Assembly: GCA_028753945.1 (NCBI GenBank)
Contig: JAPNXP010000011.1
Span: 4,216,001-4,280,000, forward strand
Source of the DNA: Hexactinellida sp. DTS-2022
Lineage: Eukaryota; Porifera; Hexactinellida
DNA length: 64,000 nucleotides
Reading direction: 5' to 3'
Shown: piece after piece, positions 55,928 through 64,000 of the stretch
Layout of the letters: every line of letters begins with the position of its first letter
How positions within the stretch are numbered: position 1 is the first letter of the stretch
Notes under the pieces: generated by a model
Told to the model about the DNA's origin: nothing
Seen by the model: the letters and a program-made list of their open reading frames with translations, nothing else
Databases searched by the model: none
Translations under genes and position numbers: made by a program

Positions 55928-58900
55928 ATGGCTTGTAAAAATGAAGGATTTCAAACTGACCCAGGTAAAACTAAGGAGGATCAACAATACAAAACAGAAG
56001 ATCCTATTGACAGTGACACCGTAAATACATTGACTACTTTGGAAAGAGATCCTGCATTTGAACAAAATACGGACCCAATGGTCCTTGAACAGGGTTTTGA
56101 AGGAAGAAATGATGAAACAAGTGTAATAGACCTTCAAACTAAACTCAGCACACAAAATGATGAGTCTACAGTCAATTATTCTTCAGATTCTTCTGTTACC
56201 ATTACCAAGGAACATCAACTCAGCGTCAGCGAGTTGGATAAATTAATTACCGTTTCTTCTTCAAGTGATTCTCCTTCTATCAGACAGAAAATCCTTAAAG
56301 ACAAAGATCAAATAGGAAGTAAGATGCACGAAGTTAATGTTAGCTTTATCACAAGCACGGAAATATCTCCAACTGATCAATGCGGCGAGCAAAGCGAACA
56401 ATTTATTATCTCTTCCTCTTCCAGTGCTTCACCTTCGATCAAACAGAAAATCCTTAAAGACAAAGATCAAATAGGAAGTAAGATGCACGAAGAAAATGTT
56501 AGCTTTATCACAACCACGGAAATATCTCCAACTGATCAATGCGGCGAGCAAAGCGAACAATTTATTATCTCTTCCTCTTCCAGTGCTTCACCTTCTATCA
56601 AACAGAAAATCCTTAAAGACAAAGATCAAATAGGAAGTAAAATGCACGAAGAAAATGTTAGCTTTATCACAAGCACGGAAATATCTCCAACTGATCAATG
56701 CGGCGAGCAAAGCGAACAATTTATTACCTCTTCCTCTTCCAGTGCTTCACCTTCGATCAAACAGAAAATCCTTAAAGACAAAGATCAAATAGGAAGTAAG
56801 ATGCACGAAGAAAATGTTAGCTTTATCACAACCACGGAAATATCTCCAACTGATCAATGCGGCGAGCAAAGCGAACAATTTATTACCTCTTCCTCTTCCA
56901 GTGCTTCACCTTCGATCAAACAGAAAATCCTTAAAGACAAAGATCAAATAGGAAGTAAGATGCACGAAGAAAATGTTAGCTTTATCACAACCACGGAAAT
57001 ATCTCCAACTGATCAATGCGGCGAGCAAAGTGAACAATTTATTATCTCTTCCTCTTCAAGTGCTTCTCCTTCTATCAGACAGAAAATCCTTAAAGACAAA
57101 GATCAAATAGGAAGTAAAATGCACGAAGAAAATGTTAGCTTTATCACAACCACGGAAATATCTCCAACTGATCAATGCGGCGAGCAAAGTGAACAATTTA
57201 TTATCTCTTCCTCTTCAAGTGCTTCACCTTCTATCAAACAGAAAAACCTTAAAGACAAAGATCAAATAGGAAGTAAAATGCACGAAGAAAATGTTAGCTT
57301 TATCACAACCACGGAAATATCTCCCACAGATCAATGCGGCGAGCAAAGCGAACAATTTATTATCTCTTCCTCTTCAAGTGATTCTCCTTCTATCAGACAG
57401 AAAATCCTTAAAGACAAAGATCAAATAGGAAGTAAAATGCACGAAGAAAATGTTAGCTTTATCACAACCACGGAAATATCTCCAACTGATCAATGCGGCG
57501 AGCAAAGTGAACAATTTATTATCTCTTCCTCTTCAAGTGCTTCACCTTCTATCAAACAGAAAAACCTTAAAGACAAAGATCAAATAGGAAGTAAAATGCA
57601 CGAAGTAAATGTTAGCTTTAATACAACCACGGAAATATCTCCCACAGATCAATGCGGCGAGCAAAGCGAACAATTTATTACCTCTTCCTCTTCCAGTGCT
57701 TCACCTACTTCCAAAGACAATGAATTACAATCAAATCTTTTATCAATAGGACTTAAACAATCTGATATAGATTTTATCCTTGACCAAGGTGAAAAGTTTG
57801 TCGAGAAACCAGTTATTTTAGCGAAAAAGTTAAAAGTATCCCAAGAAAAAGCTAAGGCAATAATATCAACTCTAAAACATTACAAACGAAAACCAGTTAT
57901 TACCCTTAGCCCTGACGATATTAAAAATATAGAAAAATGCATAAAGGAAAACCCAGAAATTGATAGTCAAGAAGACATTGCATTACTTTGTGACATAGAC
58001 GAAGGTTTAGTTTCAGCATACTTCGAATCAAAACCATTAAATGAAAATCAAAAAGAGGCAATAAAGGATAAATATAACGATGGATATAAAATTGCAGATA
58101 TTGCAAGCATTTTAAAGTTGTCAAATCAAAAAGTGCAGAAGTTTGTAGAAAGCACATTTTTAACATTTACGAGTGAAGAGGGAAATAAAACTTTGGTTAT
58201 TATTAAGAAAAACTTTCCTGAAATTAAATTCACCAAATTGCGAGAGATGGTCAAATCTAATAATTTAAAATTACAAGATCAATTGTGTTGCATTCTACTC
58301 GAACGGAATCACGATCAATATACGACAGTGAAGGACTATTTTAGTAAGTTTGCTGAATCGAAGTCCTTCTACAAAGTTGATATGAAGTTAACAATTGATG
58401 ATATTCTTCGTATTAAACAAAGCAGTTTCGAGAACATAGAACAACTAAGCATAAAATTGAACAAGATAGAGACAGTGATACGTGACTATCTCAAACAATA
58501 TTCTCCAAACGAAGTAGTAAGAAAACATCATACACTCAAGCAATTTGATCAGATTCATAAAATTGTGACCAACTTCGGAAAAGATCAACTTTCATTTCAA
58601 ACTTATAGAATGATAATTTCAGAGTCATTCGAAGCCATGATTAGAAACGCTACCAAAAATGAACAAAAACCAAAAGATGCTTTTCTTCAGCTATTACCAT
58701 TGTCTTTCTATTACCTTAAGTGCAGTCTCCCACTTGAAGATATCACACAAATGATCGCCACTTCAAGTAAGATCACACTTACTACTCACGATGTGTTCCA
58801 TATTATTTTCCAATTGTCAGACCCAGTGCTAAGGGGTTTCTGTATTGAACATTACTCATTCAGTAATTCAGTTCCATTTTACTACCCGTTACTTAAATCA

Positions 58901-61900
58901 TCTTCGACTTCAAAATACAAAGAAAATAAATTTTCGATTTGCAAAGAGCTATGGTATTCCTTGCAACCTTTCAATGGGCTTGTATCCTTTGGATTAGGAA
59001 GAGCTGGGTGGAATTCTATCGGAAAATCCCATCTACTCGATTTAATATTTGACACTGATTTCGAGAAGGGAAATCCACAAAACAGCGCATTTCATTTCAA
59101 CTCGATTGACATCCAGATGACTAAGAACCTCTTTGGAGAGATGAAGGATAAATCTAATGGTGAGTCTACCAAATGGGCATACATTGACTGTCATGGAATT
59201 TCTAACTTAGAGATTATCCGAGTCATCTGTCAACACTTGGATATTGCTTTGATTCATGTCAGTTATTCTGATTATTCGACAAATCGTTCATTATTTGAAA
59301 AGCAAGTATATGATATAACTCTTTCGATTTCTCATCTTTACTTCTTTGTTAGAGATTGCAAATATGATGAAGTCAAGCTAGAGACTAAATATACTAGGGG
59401 CATAACAGTAAAAGTAATTTTTGTTCCAGACCTAACTAAGCAAGACATACAAATTCATTCAGTGAAAAAGTCTCTGAAAGAAATTGGTTATGAAATATTA
59501 CATTTGCATTCTAAGAACTTAATTGGAAGTGACTTTCTAGAGAATATTATGGGTGCTCTGGATCCTGAAAGTTATATGGAAATACAGTCAGACAAAGAAA
59601 TAATTAAAAAGATAACAGACCACATCAGTAAAGTAGTTCAATCTTCCAGTGTTATTGACTTCTCTTTCCTGAATTATTACCCTCTATTCGTAGACTACAT
59701 GAGTTGTTATCATAAAGCTTCTAATGAAACAGATCAGAAAACAATTGATGACCTGAATATTAAAAACGGGAAACTGGGCGAAATGCTCAAGAATGCACCA
59801 ATGGGAGATGTAGTTCTATATTTCAACGAAATTTTAAAGAAAGACAATTCAACATTAATTCTGTGGAAGTTATCACAAGAGCTCTCCCACCTATCAAAAC
59901 GAATTGTCCAACGAACTAAAAATATTAAACAAGATAGCGTTATTGAACAGAAAAACGATAAATATACAATTGAAATTCTTTGGAGGGAAGCATTACTATC
60001 AAATAAATATGGAAATTTAAGTGAAAAAGATCGAAAATATTATAATGAGATGTTTGCTTCAAATTACAGCAATCACGTTGAGAGGGGGGAAGCGTTCGAA
60101 TTAATCGATGGCGATAACTTAAGGTTCTTTAATAAAGACATTGATGAACTACTATCCACATTTTATGTGAAACAACTCAAAGAGTTGGGCAAAATTAACA
60201 AAGGGCAAAAGGTAAAGTTGAAACAGGCCCCTATAGTAGTGAGCATATTTGGACCTCAGAGCTCTGGAAAATCAACTTTGCTAAACTATTGCTTTGGTTG
60301 TAAATTCCTGACTAGCGCTGGTAGATGCACGAGAGGAGTGTACGGCTCGCTCTCTAGGTTAAGTCGACCTGTTAACCTCACAGACCACTTCCTAATTCTA
60401 GACACAGAGGGATTAGATGCCATTGAGAGAGGAAATATTAAAGACACATCTATGATCCATTTTGACAGGACGATGGTCTTATTCTGTCTCTCTGTCTCAC
60501 AAGTTGTTATCATCAATGTTAAAGGCGACATAGGCAGTGAGATGCAGAACCTGCTACAGATATGTGCTTACTCTCTGAACAAACTGAAAGTGAGGAAGGT
60601 AGCTGCTCCCAAGATATTCTTTGTACTGAATCAACAAGCAGACCCAGATCCATCCAAACACCTGGATTCTATTAATATTCTGTTGGAGAAACTAAACAAA
60701 GAATCTGAGTTGACGGATACAGAAGGAAAGATATCAGATTTGATACAAGTATCGAGAGATAACCTATTCATATTACCTTCTGCCTTCAATTCAGAACAAA
60801 TGAACAAACCGGGTTCAAAGCTCTTCGATTCTAAAGTGATTAAACTCTCTCCCACCATTACATTCGCTGATAAGTGTGCAGATTTAAGACTTGCTATAAT
60901 TCAACAGCTGGATTGCATGGCAATAGATGACAGAGCACCTTTTAACACCATGAGCGAGTGGATGGACATGTCTGGTACTATTTGGGATACAATAATAAAG
61001 TATCAAGATATAGTAAAGTATAAAAATGTAGAAGAAATGATATGTAGTAACTTACTTAGAACTCTAGTATCTGAAATTGTGAAAAAGAATATCTACAGTA
61101 ACCAAGAAATGTTTCAAAAAAATACAGAGAAACTGCTCCTTGAAATCAATGAAATCGAAACCTTGTTGCATCCTAATACTTTACTGACAAAGGTTATGGC
61201 CAAGTTTGACGATGACTACAATAAGCATCAAGATGACTGTTTGACAGAATTTAACAACAGGTGTAGAAATGACACACGTCTTAAGAAAATGAATCATGTT
61301 TGTGATGAACATAAGTCTAATTTATCTAGACTCATTTATATAGAAAGAAAAAATCATGAAGATAAACTCAAATACCAAATTAAAGCTGTCCTAACGGAAA
61401 TTAAGCTGTCTGTGAGCATGAAAAAGTTTCAAGAGGCGATCATTAAAAACGTTGACAAATATTTGGAATTAAATGTTGAAGATCAAAAAAAGGCATTTGA
61501 AGAAACTTGGATAGAATGCTTTGGTGCCGAAGATCGAAAAGAAGAAGAATACGAGCGTGATGAGATATTTGAAGACTTGTACTCCATATTCAAAATGGAG
61601 TCGAGAACTATGGAAAATAAGTCAACAATATATGAACTATTTCGGAATTTAAACTTCATAATGGGTGATATAATTAATTCTATTCATTCTGAATTGTTTT
61701 CAAGATTTCAGAATGATCCTAAATCTTTTAAAGGCACAGATCAGTTCATCTATCCATGCTATTGGAATAATGCCCCGATCAAAGATATGGTATCTTTTTC
61801 GGGGAAAGGAAAATATGAGTGTTTGGGAAAATACTCGCTATTTGAATATGTTGAAGTTAAACACAATTTTGTAATTTATAGTTATATTAGTTATGATCTA

Positions 61901-64000
61901 AAAATTAGCAAGTGGATCCCTAAGGAATGCCATCCCCTTGTCAAATATTGCTCAGGTTATATCAATCACCCTGACATAATCTGGGGAAAAATGGACAAGA
62001 GCAACCAAATACTATTATTAGCTTCTCTACTGAAAGCTCCAGAAAACACCACGTTAAGTACATGGGATAAATTCGTGAACAAAATATTTACATCAGTTCA
62101 TGAATTCATCGACAAAGATCCCAATATTTCTCAAGGAACTGTGAAAGAAATAGTTAACTTCCTCTATTCTCTATACAAGATTGTTAATTATGAAATCGAA
62201 TATATTGAAGCGAGATTGAGTAATACAGCAGAGAGAACCATCTCAGTGTTTGTCTTCGCGATTGCCTTCGCGTCTCTTTGGGAAACAAAAACAAAAAAGC
62301 GATTAGAAAACAAATCAAAGACAGAAACTAAAAAGCTAAACTTGCTCCAGTACTTTTTGCAAAAAATTGAAAACAGAAAAATGGTCCGAGGTAAGTGGGA
62401 TCGTAACAAAATGAGAGATAGTGATCAAAATATCTCAAAGAAATTTGCCAAAGACTTCTTGGGTGGCGTAGAGCGAAGAGTGGTAACAGGTCAACAGCAA
62501 ACCATTGAAAATTATTTCAAAATGCGAAGAGGGGGATTATCACATGAGAGCATTTTCTTATCAGCAGATGATATCATAACAAAAGGACTCAGTACTTCAG
62601 TCGGAGATTCAGAAATATTAAACAGCAGCAACTTCGTTGTTCAATTCATCTGTAATAGAAACGAATTAATAAGGAATATGTTCCAAAAACAATGGACTAT
62701 ATTAGAAGATGAAATCTACACAGTAACTGCAAAAGAGATGAAGGATAAATTCACAAAACAAGTAGCAACTCTCAAAAATGTACTCGAAAAGTTAATTGAA
62801 AATCTTTTAGAGAGGTGCTCTAAATCTGGGAGCGATTGCAGCGAGAGGAAGGCATTAGACTCAGATAGTAACTTTGAGTTAGCTGAAATGGGAAAATCTA
62901 GAGAAGTTTGCAGAGAAAGTCCTTTCAAGGCAATGCTAACTTATTTACGGATGTACTTGGATCCCACAGTAAGCTCACAGGAATTTGAAACCTTTTTCAG
63001 CAAAATCTTCTTGGTGGATGAAATGAATATCAAAATTTCTGATACTTACATATTATGTGAAAAACAAATTGACCCATATAATGTCCTGGATGAAGATACC
63101 TTCAAGAAGTTATCAAATACCAAGATGTTTCATTCCGAAAACATATTCAATATCCATGAATACATTGCAAACTTTATTTCAGTTTTAACTGAGTACCAGT
63201 TCAACCTGGAAAGAGATAAGTTTGCAGAAATTATTATACCAATAAAAGAGGAATACGAAAAAGATGCCATCGGTTGTCCCTCTCAATGTCCCAGTTGTGG
63301 TAAACTCTGTGAAAGGGAGCTTCATCCAAACGATGGAAATTGTCAGATCAAAACAGGTCACCAAATTTGCTCTATGGGTGGTACAGTGTGGAATAGTGAT
63401 AAAGACAAAACTGCTGTACTGTTCATGTGTGACGACTATACGGATAACACTAGAGTTCTAATCCCCGGACAGACCATGAATTGGGGTGAGTTTAAAGAGA
63501 AGTGTGGCAACGAATGGGACTGGACCCTCCCCAAAGATGAGAAATACTTGGCGAAGCAACGGAACAATAGAGATAAAATGAAAAATATTTGGAACAAATT
63601 CGGGAAAGGAATCTTAAAATATTACTGGGATAAATTTGGAACAGAAATTAAATACATTCCTTATACTTCAGTTGAAGATGTTTACACAACTCAATTTTCA
63701 GTTAAATATAACATTTGCTTTGTTATCGATGGGACTGGTTCCATGCGTAGGGAGATTGAAAAAGCTCGAATTTCTGTTGGTCAGTTCATCAGCAAGTACA
63801 AGGAGAGAGGAACCGAATCTGAATTTAAAGTTGTTATCTATCGTGACCACTGCGATACGAATGTCATTGAAATGTTTCCAAATAACAACCAATTTACTCC
63901 ACAACACGAGACCATACAAACATTTCTTGAGGGAGTTAGAGCAGAAGGAGGAGGGGATTACCCAGAAGCTGTGTTAGACGGGTTAGCAACTGCAGTCACT
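55928..64000 (+). CDS. VLIG-type giant GTPase fused to a von Willebrand A domain (3' end beyond window)
   Basis: One frame is open for 2691 codons to the window edge. In order: a polar N-terminus; nine 53-residue repeats (about 120-596); a helical region with a UBA/HTH-like start (about 600-950); a degenerate G-like segment (VSFGLGRAGWNSIGKS, about 1017-1035); a VLIG-type GTPase with P-loop GPQSSGKST (1442-1450), the family signature GRCTRGVYG (about 1464), G3 DTEG (1495) and a candidate G4 NQQAD (about 1568); a long helical, Lys/Glu-rich stretch; a Cys/His cluster (about 2450-2485); and a vWA domain with MIDAS-like DGTGS (about 2600) and GGGDYPEAV, as in VWKA proteins. VLIG proteins are very large cytosolic GTPases encoded by giant single exons, as here. 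The sequence just before ATG (TTTCAAAAATATTAG) could be a 3' splice site of a 5' UTR intron. Confidence 0.85.
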   Translation, partial: MACKNEGFQTDPGKTKEDQQYKTEDPIDSDTVNTLTTLERDPAFEQNTDPMVLEQGFEGRNDETSVIDLQTKLSTQNDESTVNYSSDSSVTITKEHQLSVSELDKLITVSSSSDSPSIRQKILKDKDQIGSKMHEVNVSFITSTEISPTDQCGEQSEQFIISSSSSASPSIKQKILKDKDQIGSKMHEENVSFITTTEISPTDQCGEQSEQFIISSSSSASPSIKQKILKDKDQIGSKMHEENVSFITSTEISPTDQCGEQSEQFITSSSSSASPSIKQKILKDKDQIGSKMHEENVSFITTTEISPTDQCGEQSEQFITSSSSSASPSIKQKILKDKDQIGSKMHEENVSFITTTEISPTDQCGEQSEQFIISSSSSASPSIRQKILKDKDQIGSKMHEENVSFITTTEISPTDQCGEQSEQFIISSSSSASPSIKQKNLKDKDQIGSKMHEENVSFITTTEISPTDQCGEQSEQFIISSSSSDSPSIRQKILKDKDQIGSKMHEENVSFITTTEISPTDQCGEQSEQFIISSSSSASPSIKQKNLKDKDQIGSKMHEVNVSFNTTTEISPTDQCGEQSEQFITSSSSSASPTSKDNELQSNLLSIGLKQSDIDFILDQGEKFVEKPVILAKKLKVSQEKAKAIISTLKHYKRKPVITLSPDDIKNIEKCIKENPEIDSQEDIALLCDIDEGLVSAYFESKPLNENQKEAIKDKYNDGYKIADIASILKLSNQKVQKFVESTFLTFTSEEGNKTLVIIKKNFPEIKFTKLREMVKSNNLKLQDQLCCILLERNHDQYTTVKDYFSKFAESKSFYKVDMKLTIDDILRIKQSSFENIEQLSIKLNKIETVIRDYLKQYSPNEVVRKHHTLKQFDQIHKIVTNFGKDQLSFQTYRMIISESFEAMIRNATKNEQKPKDAFLQLLPLSFYYLKCSLPLEDITQMIATSSKITLTTHDVFHIIFQLSDPVLRGFCIEHYSFSNSVPFYYPLLKSSSTSKYKENKFSICKELWYSLQPFNGLVSFGLGRAGWNSIGKSHLLDLIFDTDFEKGNPQNSAFHFNSIDIQMTKNLFGEMKDKSNGESTKWAYIDCHGISNLEIIRVICQHLDIALIHVSYSDYSTNRSLFEKQVYDITLSISHLYFFVRDCKYDEVKLETKYTRGITVKVIFVPDLTKQDIQIHSVKKSLKEIGYEILHLHSKNLIGSDFLENIMGALDPESYMEIQSDKEIIKKITDHISKVVQSSSVIDFSFLNYYPLFVDYMSCYHKASNETDQKTIDDLNIKNGKLGEMLKNAPMGDVVLYFNEILKKDNSTLILWKLSQELSHLSKRIVQRTKNIKQDSVIEQKNDKYTIEILWREALLSNKYGNLSEKDRKYYNEMFASNYSNHVERGEAFELIDGDNLRFFNKDIDELLSTFYVKQLKELGKINKGQKVKLKQAPIVVSIFGPQSSGKSTLLNYCFGCKFLTSAGRCTRGVYGSLSRLSRPVNLTDHFLILDTEGLDAIERGNIKDTSMIHFDRTMVLFCLSVSQVVIINVKGDIGSEMQNLLQICAYSLNKLKVRKVAAPKIFFVLNQQADPDPSKHLDSINILLEKLNKESELTDTEGKISDLIQVSRDNLFILPSAFNSEQMNKPGSKLFDSKVIKLSPTITFADKCADLRLAIIQQLDCMAIDDRAPFNTMSEWMDMSGTIWDTIIKYQDIVKYKNVEEMICSNLLRTLVSEIVKKNIYSNQEMFQKNTEKLLLEINEIETLLHPNTLLTKVMAKFDDDYNKHQDDCLTEFNNRCRNDTRLKKMNHVCDEHKSNLSRLIYIERKNHEDKLKYQIKAVLTEIKLSVSMKKFQEAIIKNVDKYLELNVEDQKKAFEETWIECFGAEDRKEEEYERDEIFEDLYSIFKMESRTMENKSTIYELFRNLNFIMGDIINSIHSELFSRFQNDPKSFKGTDQFIYPCYWNNAPIKDMVSFSGKGKYECLGKYSLFEYVEVKHNFVIYSYISYDLKISKWIPKECHPLVKYCSGYINHPDIIWGKMDKSNQILLLASLLKAPENTTLSTWDKFVNKIFTSVHEFIDKDPNISQGTVKEIVNFLYSLYKIVNYEIEYIEARLSNTAERTISVFVFAIAFASLWETKTKKRLENKSKTETKKLNLLQYFLQKIENRKMVRGKWDRNKMRDSDQNISKKFAKDFLGGVERRVVTGQQQTIENYFKMRRGGLSHESIFLSADDIITKGLSTSVGDSEILNSSNFVVQFICNRNELIRNMFQKQWTILEDEIYTVTAKEMKDKFTKQVATLKNVLEKLIENLLERCSKSGSDCSERKALDSDSNFELAEMGKSREVCRESPFKAMLTYLRMYLDPTVSSQEFETFFSKIFLVDEMNIKISDTYILCEKQIDPYNVLDEDTFKKLSNTKMFHSENIFNIHEYIANFISVLTEYQFNLERDKFAEIIIPIKEEYEKDAIGCPSQCPSCGKLCERELHPNDGNCQIKTGHQICSMGGTVWNSDKDKTAVLFMCDDYTDNTRVLIPGQTMNWGEFKEKCGNEWDWTLPKDEKYLAKQRNNRDKMKNIWNKFGKGILKYYWDKFGTEIKYIPYTSVEDVYTTQFSVKYNICFVIDGTGSMRREIEKARISVGQFISKYKERGTESEFKVVIYRDHCDTNVIEMFPNNNQFTPQHETIQTFLEGVRAEGGGDYPEAVLDGLATAVT
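56230..57715 (+). repeat. Nine 159-bp in-frame tandem repeats in the giant GTPase gene
   Basis: CAGAAAATCC-type starts lie exactly 159 bp apart at 56285, 56444, 56603, 56762, 56921, 57080, 57239, 57398 and 57557. Each encodes 53 residues: a Lys/Asp-rich part, SFITTTEISPTDQCGEQ and a Ser-rich tail. Repeats differ by a few silent or conservative changes (SAS/SDS, IKQ/IRQ, KIL/KNL, ENV/VNV), so homogenisation is recent. The number of copies may vary between alleles. Confidence 0.95.

Noticed and set aside
1..64000. tRNA, rRNA, bacterial promoters or operons
   Set aside because: No cloverleaf with A/B boxes, rRNA segment, or Shine-Dalgarno-spaced gene series was seen. The gene density and introns are eukaryotic.

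Overview
The window looks like a stretch of AT-rich animal nuclear DNA, most likely from an early-branching metazoan such as a sponge, placozoan or cnidarian. The reasons are a VLIG-type giant GTPase, GT-AG introns of about 60 bp in a transposon gene, pogo-, hAT- and Mutator-type elements, FLYWCH/MULE and IS1595-like transposases, and sparse genes in dense repeats. The species cannot be fixed from the sequence. No tRNA, rRNA, CRISPR array or prokaryotic operon was seen.

Host genes. Two near-identical copies of a large protein with an N-terminal VioB-type ferritin-like domain lie on the minus strand (1-2541, running off the window, and 37481-40449). Two decayed relics of the same gene lie at about 32389-32520 and 52848-53175. 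Short candidate first exons at 10331-10370 and 48790-48829 are phase-compatible with the big exons across introns of about 8 kb. On the plus strand, 55928-64000 is one open frame of 2691 codons, incomplete at the window edge. It encodes nine 53-residue Ser-rich repeats, a degenerate G-like domain, a VLIG-type GTPase, a Cys/His cluster and a VWKA-like von Willebrand A domain.

Mobile DNA. The centre (10683-31044) is a 20.4-kb insertion with 22-bp terminal inverted repeats and a 6-bp target duplication (AGGCCT). It splits a block whose uninterrupted copy is at about 48290-49310. At its left end is a decayed intron-containing gene for an H2C2/DDE integrase with an SH3-like tail, apparently fused to a papain-fold-like cysteine peptidase. 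Nested inside are a TTAA-flanked element (12005-12812), a 5.4-kb Mutator-like element (15247-20647, 9-bp target duplication, terminal repeats built of 15-bp tandem units, two transposase genes in a 1.18-kb palindrome), a 56-bp satellite, a macrosatellite with four hairpin-capped units (21811-26690), and an IS1595/Merlin-like transposase gene (28587-29528). An empty site for the Mutator-like element is preserved, inverted, at 30495-30930.

The rest is repeat-rich intergenic DNA. It holds several pogo-like MITEs, hAT MITEs with 8-bp target duplications, a broken Ty3/Gypsy pol split by a CCTGCCAAC-ended element, a family of short GC-TTC-GC hairpins, and a 1.4-kb fold-back structure ending 36 bp before the giant GTPase ATG. 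Because many repeats occur more than once here, several insertions can be dated relative to each other and tested against intact sites in the same window.
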